Source: Bradyrhizobium sp. Arg816
GTDB taxonomy: Bacteria; Pseudomonadota; Alphaproteobacteria; Rhizobiales; Xanthobacteraceae
Assembly (NCBI RefSeq): GCF_029989365.1
Contig: NZ_JAPRAQ010000001.1
Span: 992,001-1,056,000 of the forward strand
DNA: 64,000 nt
Direction of reading: 5' to 3'
The translations under genes were made by a program, and so were the position numbers. The notes beneath the pieces are model-generated. The model ran no database searches. It had not been told where the DNA came from and saw nothing but the letters and a program-made list of their open reading frames with translations. Shown in pieces: positions 1-8,583 of the stretch. The number at the start of each line of letters is the position of its first letter. Positions within the stretch are counted from its first letter, which is position 1.

Positions 1-570
1 ATCACCGATAATTGAAGCCTGGTAACTGTCGAGCAGCGCGGTGATGTCGGCGACGCGCGCCTCGGGCGTGAAGCGCACCAGCGCGCGCGCAGGTGCAGCT
101 CCAAGCTCGCGCGTGATCGGCGCGCCGACCGACAGCGAAGCGGTCTCGAAGGTCGCGGGCTGGGTCTTCATCAGCACGGCGCCGATGATGCCGGCCTGGA
201 GCAGCAGCGCGATGGCACCCAGGCTCGCCGACCAGGCCAGCGTACGCGGCGACAGGCTCGAGAAGAAGGTCGCGATGCGCGCCGAGAGCGGCAGCGAACC
301 GACCGGCCGCGCAGGCTCGGCGTCGATCGCGGCGAACAGCTTCTGCATCGCCCGCGCCGACGGAGCCCCTAAGCTCTCGTTCAGATGGATGGTCTCTTCG
401 TACTCGCCGCGGATCGCGGCATATTGCTTTGCAAGCGCCGGATCACCCGCCAGCGCTTCCTCGACGCGGCGAGCGTCACGCGCGTTCAGCGTGCCGGCGG
501 CGTGCCAGGGCAGCAGCAGTTCAATTTCACTGGGCTCTTGCTCCAGCATCTTCTTGCTCAATGCCATCAT
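1..570 (-). CDS. Anti-sigma factor, C-terminus outside window
   Basis: The 190 visible codons run open to the window edge. The start ATG overlaps the TGA of the upstream ECF sigma gene (ATGA), so the two are translationally coupled. The N-terminal 60 residues look like a cytoplasmic sigma-binding domain with a PWHAAGTLN stretch; the zinc ligands of classical ZAS domains are not visible, so this is a degenerate or zinc-free version. A single membrane segment lies at about residues 111-133, followed by a periplasmic part. The inferred role is to hold the neighbouring sigma factor at the inner membrane until an envelope signal releases it. The signal is unknown. The function is inferred from position and topology rather than from a recognised motif. 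Confidence 0.75.
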   Translation of the reverse strand, partial: MMALSKKMLEQEPSEIELLLPWHAAGTLNARDARRVEEALAGDPALAKQYAAIRGEYEETIHLNESLGAPSARAMQKLFAAIDAEPARPVGSLPLSARIATFFSSLSPRTLAWSASLGAIALLLQAGIIGAVLMKTQPATFETASLSVGAPITRELGAAPARALVRFTPEARVADITALLDSYQASIIGD

Positions 571-1136
571 GGCCAGCCTCGCTCAACGCCGGCTGCCTTC
601 AGCAGTTCGGCCAGTTTCTTGCGCGCATAAAACAAGCGCGTCTTCACAGTGTTCTCCGGAATACCGACGATTTCGGCCACTTCTTCCACGGATTTCTCGT
701 GGTAGTAGACGAGATCGACGATTTCCCGATGGTCCGGCGAGAGGCCCGTCAGACACTCGCGCAACGCTTCACTGGTATCCTTCTTCTGCACCGCGATTTC
801 CGGATCGTCAGACGAATCCTCGATCGCGTTGGCAGCTTCGTCGTCCAACCCAACGTCCTTCCTGCGCCGGAGCGCAGACAGGGCCTTGAATCGGGTGATT
901 GCCAGCAGCCAGGTGGAGACGGCGGATCGCCCCTCGAACTTGCCGGCTTGACGCCAGACGTCGAGAAACACCTCGCTGATGAGGTCCTCCGCCGCCTGCT
1001 CATCCCGCACGAGCCTCAGCCCGAACCTGTAGACCCTGACATGGTGCCGCCCGTACAGCACCTGCATGGCGAGCCGGTCACCTTGAGCGATCCTGGCGAT
1101 CAGGACCTCGTCCGAAGCCGCCTGTGTCACGCTCAA
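567..1136 (-). CDS. ECF RNA polymerase sigma factor
   Basis: This 189-residue protein has the two-domain layout of ECF sigma factors. Region 2 (about residues 25-95) contains DLISEVFLDVWRQA and a -10 recognition stretch ending in STWLLAITRFKALSALRRR. Region 4 (about 125-185) contains LSPDHREIVDLVYYHEKS and the helix-turn-helix EEVAEIVGIPENTVKTRL. The start at 1136 is TTG; a GTG two codons later (1130) is equally possible. It overlaps the downstream anti-sigma gene by 4 bp, forming a self-contained regulatory unit. ECF units are usually autoregulated. The 434-bp upstream gap holds a perfect inverted repeat but no promoter I can assign with confidence. Confidence 0.9.
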   Translation of the reverse strand: MSVTQAASDEVLIARIAQGDRLAMQVLYGRHHVRVYRFGLRLVRDEQAAEDLISEVFLDVWRQAGKFEGRSAVSTWLLAITRFKALSALRRRKDVGLDDEAANAIEDSSDDPEIAVQKKDTSEALRECLTGLSPDHREIVDLVYYHEKSVEEVAEIVGIPENTVKTRLFYARKKLAELLKAAGVERGWP

Positions 1137-1570
1137 TGCCCGTCTCGCAAAGTTGGTCGGGTCGGCGCGGCGGACGGTTCGACGGGCGGGGCGAAATTCT
1201 TCAGCGTACCGCAGTCACACGGGGGTCTGTGTGATCTACCCCACATACGCGAATTTTCCTTTTGCCACCCGTGGCGGTTGGCCGGCTCGCTCGATAACGG
1301 TAACATAGTAATGATGCATTCCCTGCGCAATGCCGTCCGGCGCGGACGGCCCGACGTGATGGAACCATAGCAGCCCTGCACGACGTATGTCTCACCAAGC
1401 CCTGCTTTGGCTCGACCCCGTCGCCAACGATGCCTAATCGCCGGCAAATTTCCCCGCCGGCCGCTGTCACCCTGTTGCGCGCTGCACCGTTTGGATTCGA
1501 TTGCGAAGGATACCAAACCTAAAGGCTTGCCGCGTAGATTTTTGAGCTGACATCCACCCTTGGCGGGACA
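1137..1570. other. Intergenic gap between divergent ECF and diguanylate cyclase genes
   Basis: This 434-bp gap separates two divergently transcribed genes and must hold both promoters. A reading frame on the minus strand across it has an arginine/proline-rich composition without any domain and is taken as non-coding. The one clear structure is an inverted repeat at 1215-1234, listed separately. Confidence 0.6.
1215..1234. promoter_or_regulatory. Inverted repeat TCACAC-N8-GTGTGA, candidate operator
   Basis: A perfect 6+6 inverted repeat with an 8-base spacer lies about 80-100 bp upstream of the ECF sigma start. The half-site order is the opposite of a CRP/FNR site (TGTGA-N6-TCACA), so it is not a CRP box. 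It could be an operator for a dimeric regulator or a small hairpin in a leader. No binding protein can be named. Confidence 0.35.
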
Positions 1571-2728
1571 ATGAGCACGGCCGCGACGACCTTACCGGAG
1601 AGGAATGCCGCTCAGGTCGCGGATCTCGTTCTCATGCCCGACGCGGCTGCGCCCGAGGTGCGAGCGCGCCGGGTCCGGCAACGCCGGCAGATGTATGTCG
1701 GCCAGGTCGCAAGCTACTCGCTCGGCGCCTTCGTGCTGCTGATCTATGCCCATGACGGCGTCGTCCGGATGAACGTTCCGTCGCTGTTCTGGGTCGGCGG
1801 CCTGATGATCATCGGCATCTTCGTCGTGATGTCGGAAGCCGGCGTCGGCGACAGGCACAGCGACCACTATCTCACCGTCTTCCAGATCTCGGCGCACATG
1901 GCGCTGCAGTTCATCTTCCTGGTGTCGGTGCCGACCCTCGGCATCGCCTTCATCAGCGTGCTGTTCCTGATCTTCGCCTTCGGCACGCTGCGCATGACCT
2001 CGGCGCAGGCGATGTTCACCTGGGCGATCGCGACGACCTGCCTCGCGGCCGTCTTCCTCGCCTCCGACCTGCCGATCGGCATGCCAGTCGCCACGAGGCT
2101 CCAGCGGACCGCCTCGATGCTGTGCTTCGTCCTGGTGATCGGCCAGTGCGCCTTCCTCGGCCTGTTCGGCGCCACGCTGCGAAAGGTCCTGTACCGGCGC
2201 AGCATCGAGCTGAAGGCCGCCTATCAGCGCATCGAGGAGCTCGCCGAGCTCGACGAGCTGACCGGCTCCTACAATCGCCGCTGCATCATGCGGCTGCTCG
2301 ATGCAGAGGTCGAAAAGTCGCAGCTGGCGTCCGCACCTTGCGCCATCGCGCTGATCGACCTCGACTGGTTCAAGCGCATCAACGACGCCCACGGCCACCC
2401 CGTCGGCGACGAGGTGCTGCGCACCTTCGCCATCACCATTTTTGCCAATATCCGCCCGGCCGACTTTTTCGGCCGCTATGGCGGCGAGGAATTCCTGCTG
2501 CTGCTGCCGGGCACCGACGGCGGCGCGGCGGGGCGCATGCTCGAGCGGCTGCGCGGCATCGTCGCCGATCTCGACTGGAGCGCATTTTCGCCCGGCATGC
2601 GGGTGACGATTTCCGCGGGCGTCGTGACGCTGCGCGACGTTGATACTGCCGACACGTTTCTCGCACGCGCCGACAGCGCGCTTTATTCCGCCAAGGCGCA
2701 AGGGCGCAATCGTATTGCAACGAGCTGA
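1571..2728 (+). CDS. Membrane-bound diguanylate cyclase (GGDEF)
   Basis: The 385-residue protein should make cyclic di-GMP from two GTP. The N-terminal half (about residues 40-205) carries five or six hydrophobic membrane helices forming a sensory module without a recognised name. The C-terminal half is a GGDEF domain starting at ELDELTGSYNRR. The active-site signature is GGEEF at residues 304-308, and an intact inhibitory I-site RPAD sits five residues before it (295-298), so product feedback inhibition is expected. The ATG at 1571 follows a GGCGGGA ribosome site. No EAL domain is present. The signal sensed is unknown. The gene stands alone, 63 bp before a DUF2336 gene in the same direction. 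Confidence 0.93.
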   Translation: MSTAATTLPERNAAQVADLVLMPDAAAPEVRARRVRQRRQMYVGQVASYSLGAFVLLIYAHDGVVRMNVPSLFWVGGLMIIGIFVVMSEAGVGDRHSDHYLTVFQISAHMALQFIFLVSVPTLGIAFISVLFLIFAFGTLRMTSAQAMFTWAIATTCLAAVFLASDLPIGMPVATRLQRTASMLCFVLVIGQCAFLGLFGATLRKVLYRRSIELKAAYQRIEELAELDELTGSYNRRCIMRLLDAEVEKSQLASAPCAIALIDLDWFKRINDAHGHPVGDEVLRTFAITIFANIRPADFFGRYGGEEFLLLLPGTDGGAAGRMLERLRGIVADLDWSAFSPGMRVTISAGVVTLRDVDTADTFLARADSALYSAKAQGRNRIATS

Positions 2729-2791
2729 CTAATCCATTTTTTCCTGGCTGCGCAGAAGCCGCAGCCGGACCGAACGCTCCAGGACAGGGCC

Positions 2792-3895
2792 ATGAGATCG
2801 AAATCCGAAAAACCATCCGAGAACCTGCTTGAGGAATTGCAGGCCGCGCTCTCGCACGGCACCGTCGCGCGCCGGGTCGAGGCCCTGCGCCGCGTCACCG
2901 ATCTGTTCATCAACAATGCGGTGGATTATTCCGACGAGCACGTCAGGGTGTTCGACGACGTGTTCCAGTGCCTGATCGAGCAGATCGAGGCCTCGGCGAG
3001 AGCGCTGCTCGCCAACCGTCTCGCGCCGATCGCGGCCGCGCCGCCCAAGATCATCCGCACGCTTGCGCTCGACGAGGTGATCGAGGTCTCCGGACCCGTG
3101 CTCACGAAATCGGAACGGCTGGACGAGGCGACCCTGATCGAGATCGCGCGCACCAGGAGCCAGGCACATCTCAAGGCGATCTCGCTGCGGCGGGTGCTGT
3201 CGGCAGCGCTGACCGACGTGCTGGTGGCGCGCGGCAACGAAGACGTCGTGCAATCGACCGTCAGCAATCCGGGCGCGCAGCTCTCCGAGGGAAGTCTCAG
3301 CGACCTCGTCACGCGCGCCGAACGCGACGATGACCTCGCCGCCTGCATCGGCCTGCGGCCCGACCTGCCGCGCCATCACTACTTGAAGCTGGTCGCCAAG
3401 GCGTCCCTGAGCGTGCGCAGGAAGCTCGAGGCCGCGCATCCGGAGCTCGCGGACGAAGTGTCCAGCGTGGTCCAGGAAGCGACCCAGCGGGTCCGCGCCG
3501 CCGCCATGACCAGGCAGACCGAAATGGCGCGCGCACTGGTGAGATCGCTGCACGAGGACGGTCGTCTCAACGAGTTCCAGGTCACCAGCTTCGCCGAGCA
3601 GGGCAAGTTCGACGAGACCAATGCAGGACTCGCGGCGCTCGCGGGCGTGGCGGTCGAGACCGCCGAGAACATGATGATCGAGAGCCGCAACGAGGGCGTG
3701 ATGATCCTCGCCAAGGTCGCGGGCATGCAATGGTCGAGCGTCCGCGCGATCATCGCCATGCGCGAAAAGCTCTCAGGCGACTCGAAGACCGACATGCTGA
3801 CGCTGCGCGATGCCTACGAGGCCCTCCGCTCATCGACCGCGCAGCAGGTGCTGCGCTTCCACCGCATGCAGCAGGGCACGACGCCGGCGGCGTGA
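2792..3895 (+). CDS. DUF2336 domain-containing protein
   Basis: The 367-residue soluble protein is predicted to be almost entirely alpha-helical. It matches by eye the alpha-proteobacterial DUF2336 family, with an N-terminal stretch of the type EALRRVTDLFINNAVDYSDE and repeated helical units. No signal peptide, membrane helix or catalytic motif is visible. It follows the diguanylate cyclase gene by 63 bp on the same strand and may be co-transcribed with it. A role in c-di-GMP-linked behaviour is therefore possible but is only positional inference. Confidence 0.8.
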   Translation: MRSKSEKPSENLLEELQAALSHGTVARRVEALRRVTDLFINNAVDYSDEHVRVFDDVFQCLIEQIEASARALLANRLAPIAAAPPKIIRTLALDEVIEVSGPVLTKSERLDEATLIEIARTRSQAHLKAISLRRVLSAALTDVLVARGNEDVVQSTVSNPGAQLSEGSLSDLVTRAERDDDLAACIGLRPDLPRHHYLKLVAKASLSVRRKLEAAHPELADEVSSVVQEATQRVRAAAMTRQTEMARALVRSLHEDGRLNEFQVTSFAEQGKFDETNAGLAALAGVAVETAENMMIESRNEGVMILAKVAGMQWSSVRAIIAMREKLSGDSKTDMLTLRDAYEALRSSTAQQVLRFHRMQQGTTPAA

Positions 3896-3905
3896 AGCCG
3901 GCGCA

Positions 3906-4544
3906 CTAGTAGCGCAAAACTTTCGAACCTGCGTAGGCGCCGATCGCGGTCACAAGTGCCGTCGCGATCGTGTACCAGGTCGCGACGAACAGCGGCGAGT
4001 CGTCGGTGCAATGCGAGGCGTAGAGCGTTGCGGCAAGGCCGGCCGACAGCAGGCCCGCGAGCGCGCCGGCGAGTGCAGGATGCGACGGCGCGCCGTGGCG
4101 CAGGCCGAACAGCGCGCCCGCAAGCAGCGGCAGCGACATCGCCGGGATCGCGAGCATGCACACCCGGGAGTTCTTGCCCACCAGCCGCATCGTCATCGGC
4201 ATCGCCGGGGCCATCATGGTCTCGCTGCCGATCGCAACCGCAAGCAGGCCGACGGGAAGCAGCAGCAGCCATCCCCAGCCGCGCATCAAGGCTTCGGGCC
4301 GCGACAGATGCAGGCTGACGATGATCGCGGGAATCGCAAGCGACAGCGTGACCGCGAACTTCGTGTCGAAGAACGGATTGTGCATGGCGGTCATCACGTC
4401 GGGCCGCACGCCAAGGAAGCTGGCGAAGATCAGGATCGAGAACGGTGCCGCCACCAGCAGCGCCATCGTCAGCACGGCGCCGACGCGCGGCGCGCGATGG
4501 GCGTTGTCGGCCGCGAGCGAACGAATGAGTTGATCGGTATCCAT
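3906..4544 (-). CDS. osrA: NrsF/DUF1109 anti-sigma factor, OsrA type
   Basis: The 212-residue protein has six strongly hydrophobic segments and the DUF1109 (NrsF) layout. DUF1109 proteins are membrane anti-sigma factors for SigF/EcfF-type sigma factors. Two cysteines, C129 (in RVCML) and C179 (in SHCTDD), occupy the positions reported as essential for redox sensing in Bradyrhizobium OsrA. The ATG at 4544 lies 2 bp after the sigma gene stop, so the two form one operon. The expected role is to hold EcfF inactive until oxidants act on the cysteine pair. An in-frame open stretch extends upstream through the sigma gene but has shadow composition and is not used. Confidence 0.9.
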   Translation of the reverse strand: MDTDQLIRSLAADNAHRAPRVGAVLTMALLVAAPFSILIFASFLGVRPDVMTAMHNPFFDTKFAVTLSLAIPAIIVSLHLSRPEALMRGWGWLLLLPVGLLAVAIGSETMMAPAMPMTMRLVGKNSRVCMLAIPAMSLPLLAGALFGLRHGAPSHPALAGALAGLLSAGLAATLYASHCTDDSPLFVATWYTIATALVTAIGAYAGSKVLRY

Positions 4545-4546
4545 GA

Positions 4547-5092
4547 CTAGTGGTCCCGCAGTTTGGCAGTCAGCGCCGCAAGTCCGCGATGCAGCGCGAC
4601 CCGCACCGCACCTTCGCTCATCGAAAACTTTGACGCCGTGTCCTTGATCGAAGCGCTGTCGACGGCGATCGACTGCAGCACGTCGCGCTGGCGCTGCGGC
4701 AGCGTGTCGAGCTGCGTTGCGACCTCGGCCGCCGAGGCCGTCTCCTGCGGCGTCTCGCCCGGCAGCGTCTCGGCGAAATCGTCGATGTTGACGAAGACCC
4801 GCCTGCCCCGCCGCCGGAGCGCATCGATCAGCTTGTTGCGCGCGATCGCAAACAGCCACGGGGCGAAGGGGGCTTCGCTGTCCCAGGTGTGCCGCTTCAG
4901 ATGGACCGCCAACAAAATCTCCTGCACGATATCCTCGGCCTGGTCGGGAGGCTGCCCGGCCCGCGCCAGACCCCGCCTCGCGGCAGCGCGCAGCACAGGC
5001 GTGACCGCCTTCAACAGGCGATGATACGCCGCATCATCGCCTGCCATGGCCGACCGCATCAGGCCGGTCCACTCGTCCTCACGTCCGCGCAC
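4547..5092 (-). CDS. ecfF: ECF sigma factor, EcfF/SigF type
   Basis: This 181-residue ECF sigma factor has region 2 with QAEDIVQEILLAVHLKR and the -10-reading segment FAPWLFAIARNKLIDALRRRG, and region 4 with LPQRQRDVLQSIAVDSASI and SMSEGAVRVALHRGLAAL. It is followed after 2 bp by the DUF1109 anti-sigma gene, the pairing known for Caulobacter sigF-nrsF and Bradyrhizobium ecfF-osrA. The start at 5092 is GTG with a GTGAGGG ribosome site close to the predicted transcript 5' end; the ATG giving MRSAMAGDD is an alternative. A SigF-like promoter lies just upstream, indicating autoregulation. The known family response is to peroxide or other reactive oxygen species. Confidence 0.92.
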   Translation of the reverse strand: MRGREDEWTGLMRSAMAGDDAAYHRLLKAVTPVLRAAARRGLARAGQPPDQAEDIVQEILLAVHLKRHTWDSEAPFAPWLFAIARNKLIDALRRRGRRVFVNIDDFAETLPGETPQETASAAEVATQLDTLPQRQRDVLQSIAVDSASIKDTASKFSMSEGAVRVALHRGLAALTAKLRDH

Positions 5093-5109
5093 GCGCCCTC
5101 ACCATGCAA

Positions 5110-5134
5110 TTCGGCAGCTCTTTCAGTTTGTTAC
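5110..5134 (-). promoter_or_regulatory. SigF/EcfF-type promoter of ecfF-osrA
   Basis: Read on the minus strand, GTAAC (5134-5130) is separated by exactly 16 bases from CGAA (5113-5110). This matches the GTAACC-N16-CGAA arrangement described for Caulobacter SigF and related oxidant-responsive sigma factors. It lies immediately upstream of ecfF, so the operon should be autoregulated. The predicted start of transcription leaves a leader of only about 12 bases before the GTG. Confidence 0.75.
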
Positions 5135-5380
5135 GCCGGCACCAGCAAGATCACGACTTCGTGATCTGCGCCGCGCCTCGCCACGCGAAGCGACCGTAAA
5201 AACCCGCGACGGCTCATAACACCGATCGGTCCCGTCCGCATCCCGCGGCCGGTTGCGCGGCGGCGGTTTGCCCCGCTTTTGCCTAGTGTGGCCCGAAGAA
5301 TCCCATTTTTTGCCCCGCTGTGGTCACGCCCCAGGGGCTCTGTTCGGTCCCGGGACAGGGGAATTGGGGAGATCGTCAAC

Positions 5381-6016
5381 ATGATGAAAGCCAGCGGGCG
5401 CGCCGCACTGATTCTCCTTGCCGGCCTTTTCGTGCTGGTCGGAGCCGCTGCACAGGCGGCACCGAGTTCAGCCACAAGCAGCAAATCGGACAGCGCGAGC
5501 AACCAGGACGAGGCAGTCAAGCCGAGCAAGCAGCGGCGCCATGCATCGCGCCACCGCGACAGCGGCAAGACGGCGCAGAAATCCGACGACAAGGCCGACA
5601 AGAAGGACGACGCAACGAAGGCCCAAAACGACGTGCCAGCCTTGAGCCAGATGCCGCCGGCCGTCGCCAACGCCAACGCGCAGATCGCCGCAGCCGATAC
5701 GCCGATGGCTGCCGCGGCCTCCGCGATGACCGGCCGCGCCAATGACAATGTCCAGGCTGCAGCCGATAATACCACCGCGCCGAATGACGAGGCTCAGGTG
5801 GTGGCGCCCGATCAGCTCAACGACATCGATCGCGCGCTGCAACAGGACCCGCCGGCACAGAAGGCGGTGATCGCCGCAACCGACGCGCGGCCGGCGCCGG
5901 TGATGGCGAGCAGCCACAGCTCGGCCTGGGACCAGAGCTCGCTGATCGGCAAGATCTTCATCGGCGTCGGCACGCTGCTGACGCTGGCCTCTGCCGCGCG
6001 CATGTTCTTCGCCTGA
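5381..6016 (+). CDS. Exported hypothetical protein with charged linker and C-terminal membrane helix
   Basis: The 211-residue protein starts at ATG 5381, after a GGGGAG site. Residues 1-26 form a signal peptide (LILLAGLFVLVGAAAQAA). Residues 27-80 are low-complexity and rich in Lys, Asp, Ser and Arg. The middle is rich in Ala, Asn and Pro, and the last 25 residues (LIGKIFIGVGTLLTLASAAR) form a single membrane helix. No catalytic motif is visible and I do not recognise a family. It is divergent from ecfF but its upstream region shows no GTAAC-N16-CGAA promoter, so membership of the EcfF regulon is not supported. Confidence 0.7.
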   Translation: MMKASGRAALILLAGLFVLVGAAAQAAPSSATSSKSDSASNQDEAVKPSKQRRHASRHRDSGKTAQKSDDKADKKDDATKAQNDVPALSQMPPAVANANAQIAAADTPMAAAASAMTGRANDNVQAAADNTTAPNDEAQVVAPDQLNDIDRALQQDPPAQKAVIAATDARPAPVMASSHSSAWDQSSLIGKIFIGVGTLLTLASAARMFFA

Positions 6017-6165
6017 TTCTCGGGTGATCTTGGCCTGAGGGACCTCGCCCGGAACGCGCGTCTCGCCGCGCGTTCCGGACGGCCCCGTTCCGACAGCTTT
6101 TCGGCCCTTGAAGCCCACCGCGCCAGCGGGCACATTGCCCGCCCAATCAAACGCGTGGGTGGAGC

Positions 6166-6945
6166 ATGAGCACGTTCGAACACATCATCGTCGAGAGCAA
6201 AGGCGCGGTCGGCATCATCAAGCTGAACCGGCCGAAAATGCTCAATGCGCTCTCCTTCGGCGTCTTCCGCGAGATCGCCGCGGCCGTCGACGATCTCGAG
6301 GCCGATGACGCCATCGGCTGCATCGTCGTGACCGGCAGCGAGAAGGCCTTTGCCGCCGGCGCCGACATCAAGGAGATGCAGCCGAAAGGCTTCATCGACA
6401 TGTTCTCCGAGGATTTCGCCGCGATCGGCGGCGACCGCGTCGCGCGCTGCCGCAAGCCGACCATCGCTGCGGTCGCGGGCTATGCGCTCGGCGGCGGTTG
6501 CGAGCTCGCCATGATGTGCGACTTCATCATCGCCGCCGACACCGCTAAATTCGGCCAGCCCGAAATCACGCTCGGCACCATTCCAGGCATCGGCGGCACC
6601 CAGCGCCTGACCCGCGCGATCGGCAAGTCGAAGGCGATGGACCTCTGCCTCACCGGCCGCATGATGGATGCGGCGGAAGCGGAGCGCTCAGGCCTCGTCA
6701 GCCGCATCGTGCCCGCCGACAAGCTCATGGACGAAGTCTTGGCCGCCGCCGACAAGATCGCATCGATGTCGCGGCCCGCCGTCGCCATGGCCAAGGAAGC
6801 GGTCAACCGCGCCTTCGAGACCACGCTCGCCGAGGGCATGAGCGTCGAGCGCAACCTGTTTCACGCGACCTTCGCGCTGGAGGACCGCTCCGAGGGCATG
6901 GCGGCGTTCATCGAGAAGCGCAAGCCGGTGAACAAGAACCGGTAA
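6166..6945 (+). CDS. Enoyl-CoA hydratase
   Basis: The 259-residue protein is full length for the crotonase family. It should hydrate 2-enoyl-CoA to 3-hydroxyacyl-CoA in fatty-acid or branched-chain catabolism in the cytoplasm. Seen motifs are the oxyanion-hole segment [11 protein letters not shown], the [11 protein letters not shown] segment with the first catalytic Glu, and [18 protein letters not shown] with the second. Both glutamates of hydratases are therefore present, which favours hydratase over isomerase or decarboxylase. The ATG at 6166 follows GGTGGAGC. It stands alone between unrelated genes, so the chain specificity is open. Confidence 0.93.
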   Translation: MSTFEHIIVESKGAVGIIKLNRPKMLNALSFGVFREIAAAVDDLEADDAIGCIVVTGSEKAFAAGADIKEMQPKGFIDMFSEDFAAIGGDRVARCRKPTIAAVAGYALGGGCELAMMCDFIIAADTAKFGQPEITLGTIPGIGGTQRLTRAIGKSKAMDLCLTGRMMDAAEAERSGLVSRIVPADKLMDEVLAAADKIASMSRPAVAMAKEAVNRAFETTLAEGMSVERNLFHATFALEDRSEGMAAFIEKRKPVNKNR

Positions 6946-7036
6946 GACCCGCGAGCGGTCAGGCTGGTGTAAGGCTTCGCCGCTCTCCCGCGGAAGCCCT
7001 GTGACGCACCTGCAACAAGCACGGAATAGATGGGGG

Positions 7037-7068
7037 TTTCCCCCGCGGCAGTTTGCCTGCGGGACCCC
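7037..7068. repeat. Small hairpins before the TolC gene
   Basis: The stretch contains GGGG-TTT-CCCC followed by CCCGC-GGCA-GTT-TGCC-T-GCGGG. It lies between the hydratase and the TolC-type gene. No T tract follows, so a rho-independent terminator is not supported. It may be a leader structure or simply GC-rich sequence. Confidence 0.3.
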
Positions 7069-7133
7069 GGCTGGTTAAACAGTTAAGAGGCCACCGTCGG
7101 CGGGGGCGGACAGCCGGGGTTTAGCGGGATTAC

Positions 7134-8564
7134 ATGATTGGGCGTGCCGCCAGAGCTGGTCGCGTGATGACGCGACATCGATCGGGCGTGGGTCCCGTGC
7201 TTGCGACATGGACCGCGCTGGCGCTCTGTTGCGCCCTGCCCTCGGCTGCATGGGCTGAAGCTTTGCCCGAGGCGCTCGCAAAGGCCTATCAGACCAATCC
7301 GCAGCTCAATGCCGAGCGTTCGCGGCAGCGCGCCACCGACGAAAACGTGCCGCAGGCGCTCGCCGGCTACCGACCGCAGATCGTGGCGAGCCTCAGCGCC
7401 GGCCTGCAATCGGTTCGCAACCTTTTGCCCAACAACACCATCCAGACCGCCGATCTGAAGCCGTGGATCATCGGCGTCACGGTGACGCAGACCCTGTTCA
7501 ACGGCTTCCGCACCGCCAACAACGTGCGGGCCGCCGAGTTGCAGGTACAGTCTGGCCGCGAGGCGCTGCGCAATGTCGGCCAAGGCGTACTGCTCGACGC
7601 CGTCACCGCCTATACCAACGTGCTGGCGAACCAGTCGCTGGTCGAGGCGCAGCGCTCCAACGTGGCGTTCCTCCGCGAGACCCTCGCGGTCACCCAGCGC
7701 CGCCTCAACGCGGGCGACGTCACGCCGACCGATACCGCGCAGGCCGAAGCCCGTCTCAACCGTGGCCTTTCCGATCTCAATGCCGCCGAGGTCGCGCTCG
7801 CGGTCAGCCAGGCGACCTATGCGCAGGTGATCGGCAATCCGCCATCGCAGCTGAAGCCGGCCGACGTGGTCGATCGCTATCTGCCGAAGAGCCGCGAGGA
7901 CGCGATGACGATGGCGATCCGCCAGCATCCGGCGGTGATGGCGGCAGGCTTCGACGTCGATGTCGCCTCGACAAATATCCGCGTCGCCGAGGGCGCGCTG
8001 CTGCCGAGCGCCAGCGTCCAGGGCAGCGCCAGCAAGAGCCGCGACAACGACCCGACGCTCGGCACCTTCGCCACCGACCAGGCCTCGATCGTCGCCAACG
8101 TTACCGCGCCGATCTACGACGGCGGCACGGCCGCCTCGCAAACCCGGCAGGCCAAGGAAGTCACGGCGCAGAGCCGGCTGGTGCTCGACCAGGTGCGGAA
8201 CCAGGCGCGCACGGCGGCGACCAGCGCCTGGGTCGCCAACGAGGGCGCCAAGATCGCGGTCTCGGCCTCGGAGTCCGAGGTGAAGGCGGCGACCGTCGCG
8301 CTCCAGGGCGTGCAGCGCGAAGCCGCCGGCGGGCAGCGCACGACGGTCGACGTGCTGAACTCGCAGGCCGATCTGATCCAGGCCAAGGCCCGCCTGATCG
8401 GCGCACTGCGCGACCGCGTGATCGCCTCCTACACGCTGCTCAGCGCAGTCGGCCATCTCGACGTCAAGACGCTTAGCCTCAACACGCCGGACTATCTGCC
8501 CGAGGTGCATTACCAGCAGGTCCGCGACGCTTGGCACGGACTGCGCACGCCGTCGGGGCAGTAG
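7134..8564 (+). CDS. TolC family outer-membrane channel protein
   Basis: The 476-residue protein is a TolC-type outer-membrane factor for type I secretion or efflux. A signal peptide occupies about residues 12-41 (VLATWTALALCC to AAWA). Two repeated units follow, each with a long-helix pattern: EALAKAYQTNPQLNAERSRQ in the first and AMTMAIRQHPAVMAAGFDVD in the second, the usual TolC duplication. The end of the beta-barrel is typical (TLLSAVGHLDVKTLSLNTPD). Starts at 7134 and 7167 are both possible. No inner-membrane partner is adjacent, but a heavy-metal RND pump and adaptor lacking their own channel lie 1.6 kb downstream. Confidence 0.9.
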   Translation: MIGRAARAGRVMTRHRSGVGPVLATWTALALCCALPSAAWAEALPEALAKAYQTNPQLNAERSRQRATDENVPQALAGYRPQIVASLSAGLQSVRNLLPNNTIQTADLKPWIIGVTVTQTLFNGFRTANNVRAAELQVQSGREALRNVGQGVLLDAVTAYTNVLANQSLVEAQRSNVAFLRETLAVTQRRLNAGDVTPTDTAQAEARLNRGLSDLNAAEVALAVSQATYAQVIGNPPSQLKPADVVDRYLPKSREDAMTMAIRQHPAVMAAGFDVDVASTNIRVAEGALLPSASVQGSASKSRDNDPTLGTFATDQASIVANVTAPIYDGGTAASQTRQAKEVTAQSRLVLDQVRNQARTAATSAWVANEGAKIAVSASESEVKAATVALQGVQREAAGGQRTTVDVLNSQADLIQAKARLIGALRDRVIASYTLLSAVGHLDVKTLSLNTPDYLPEVHYQQVRDAWHGLRTPSGQ

Positions 8565-8583
8565 CTTCAAATCGTCTGGCCTG

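Noticed and set aside
1215..1234. CRP/FNR binding site
   Set aside because: The half-sites are in the reverse order (TCACAC then GTGTGA) with an 8-base spacer, so it does not fit CRP or FNR.
1133..1516. 127-residue minus-strand frame in the ECF/diguanylate cyclase gap
   Set aside because: There is no ribosome site or domain and the residue use is atypical. It would also cover the control region of the sigma gene.
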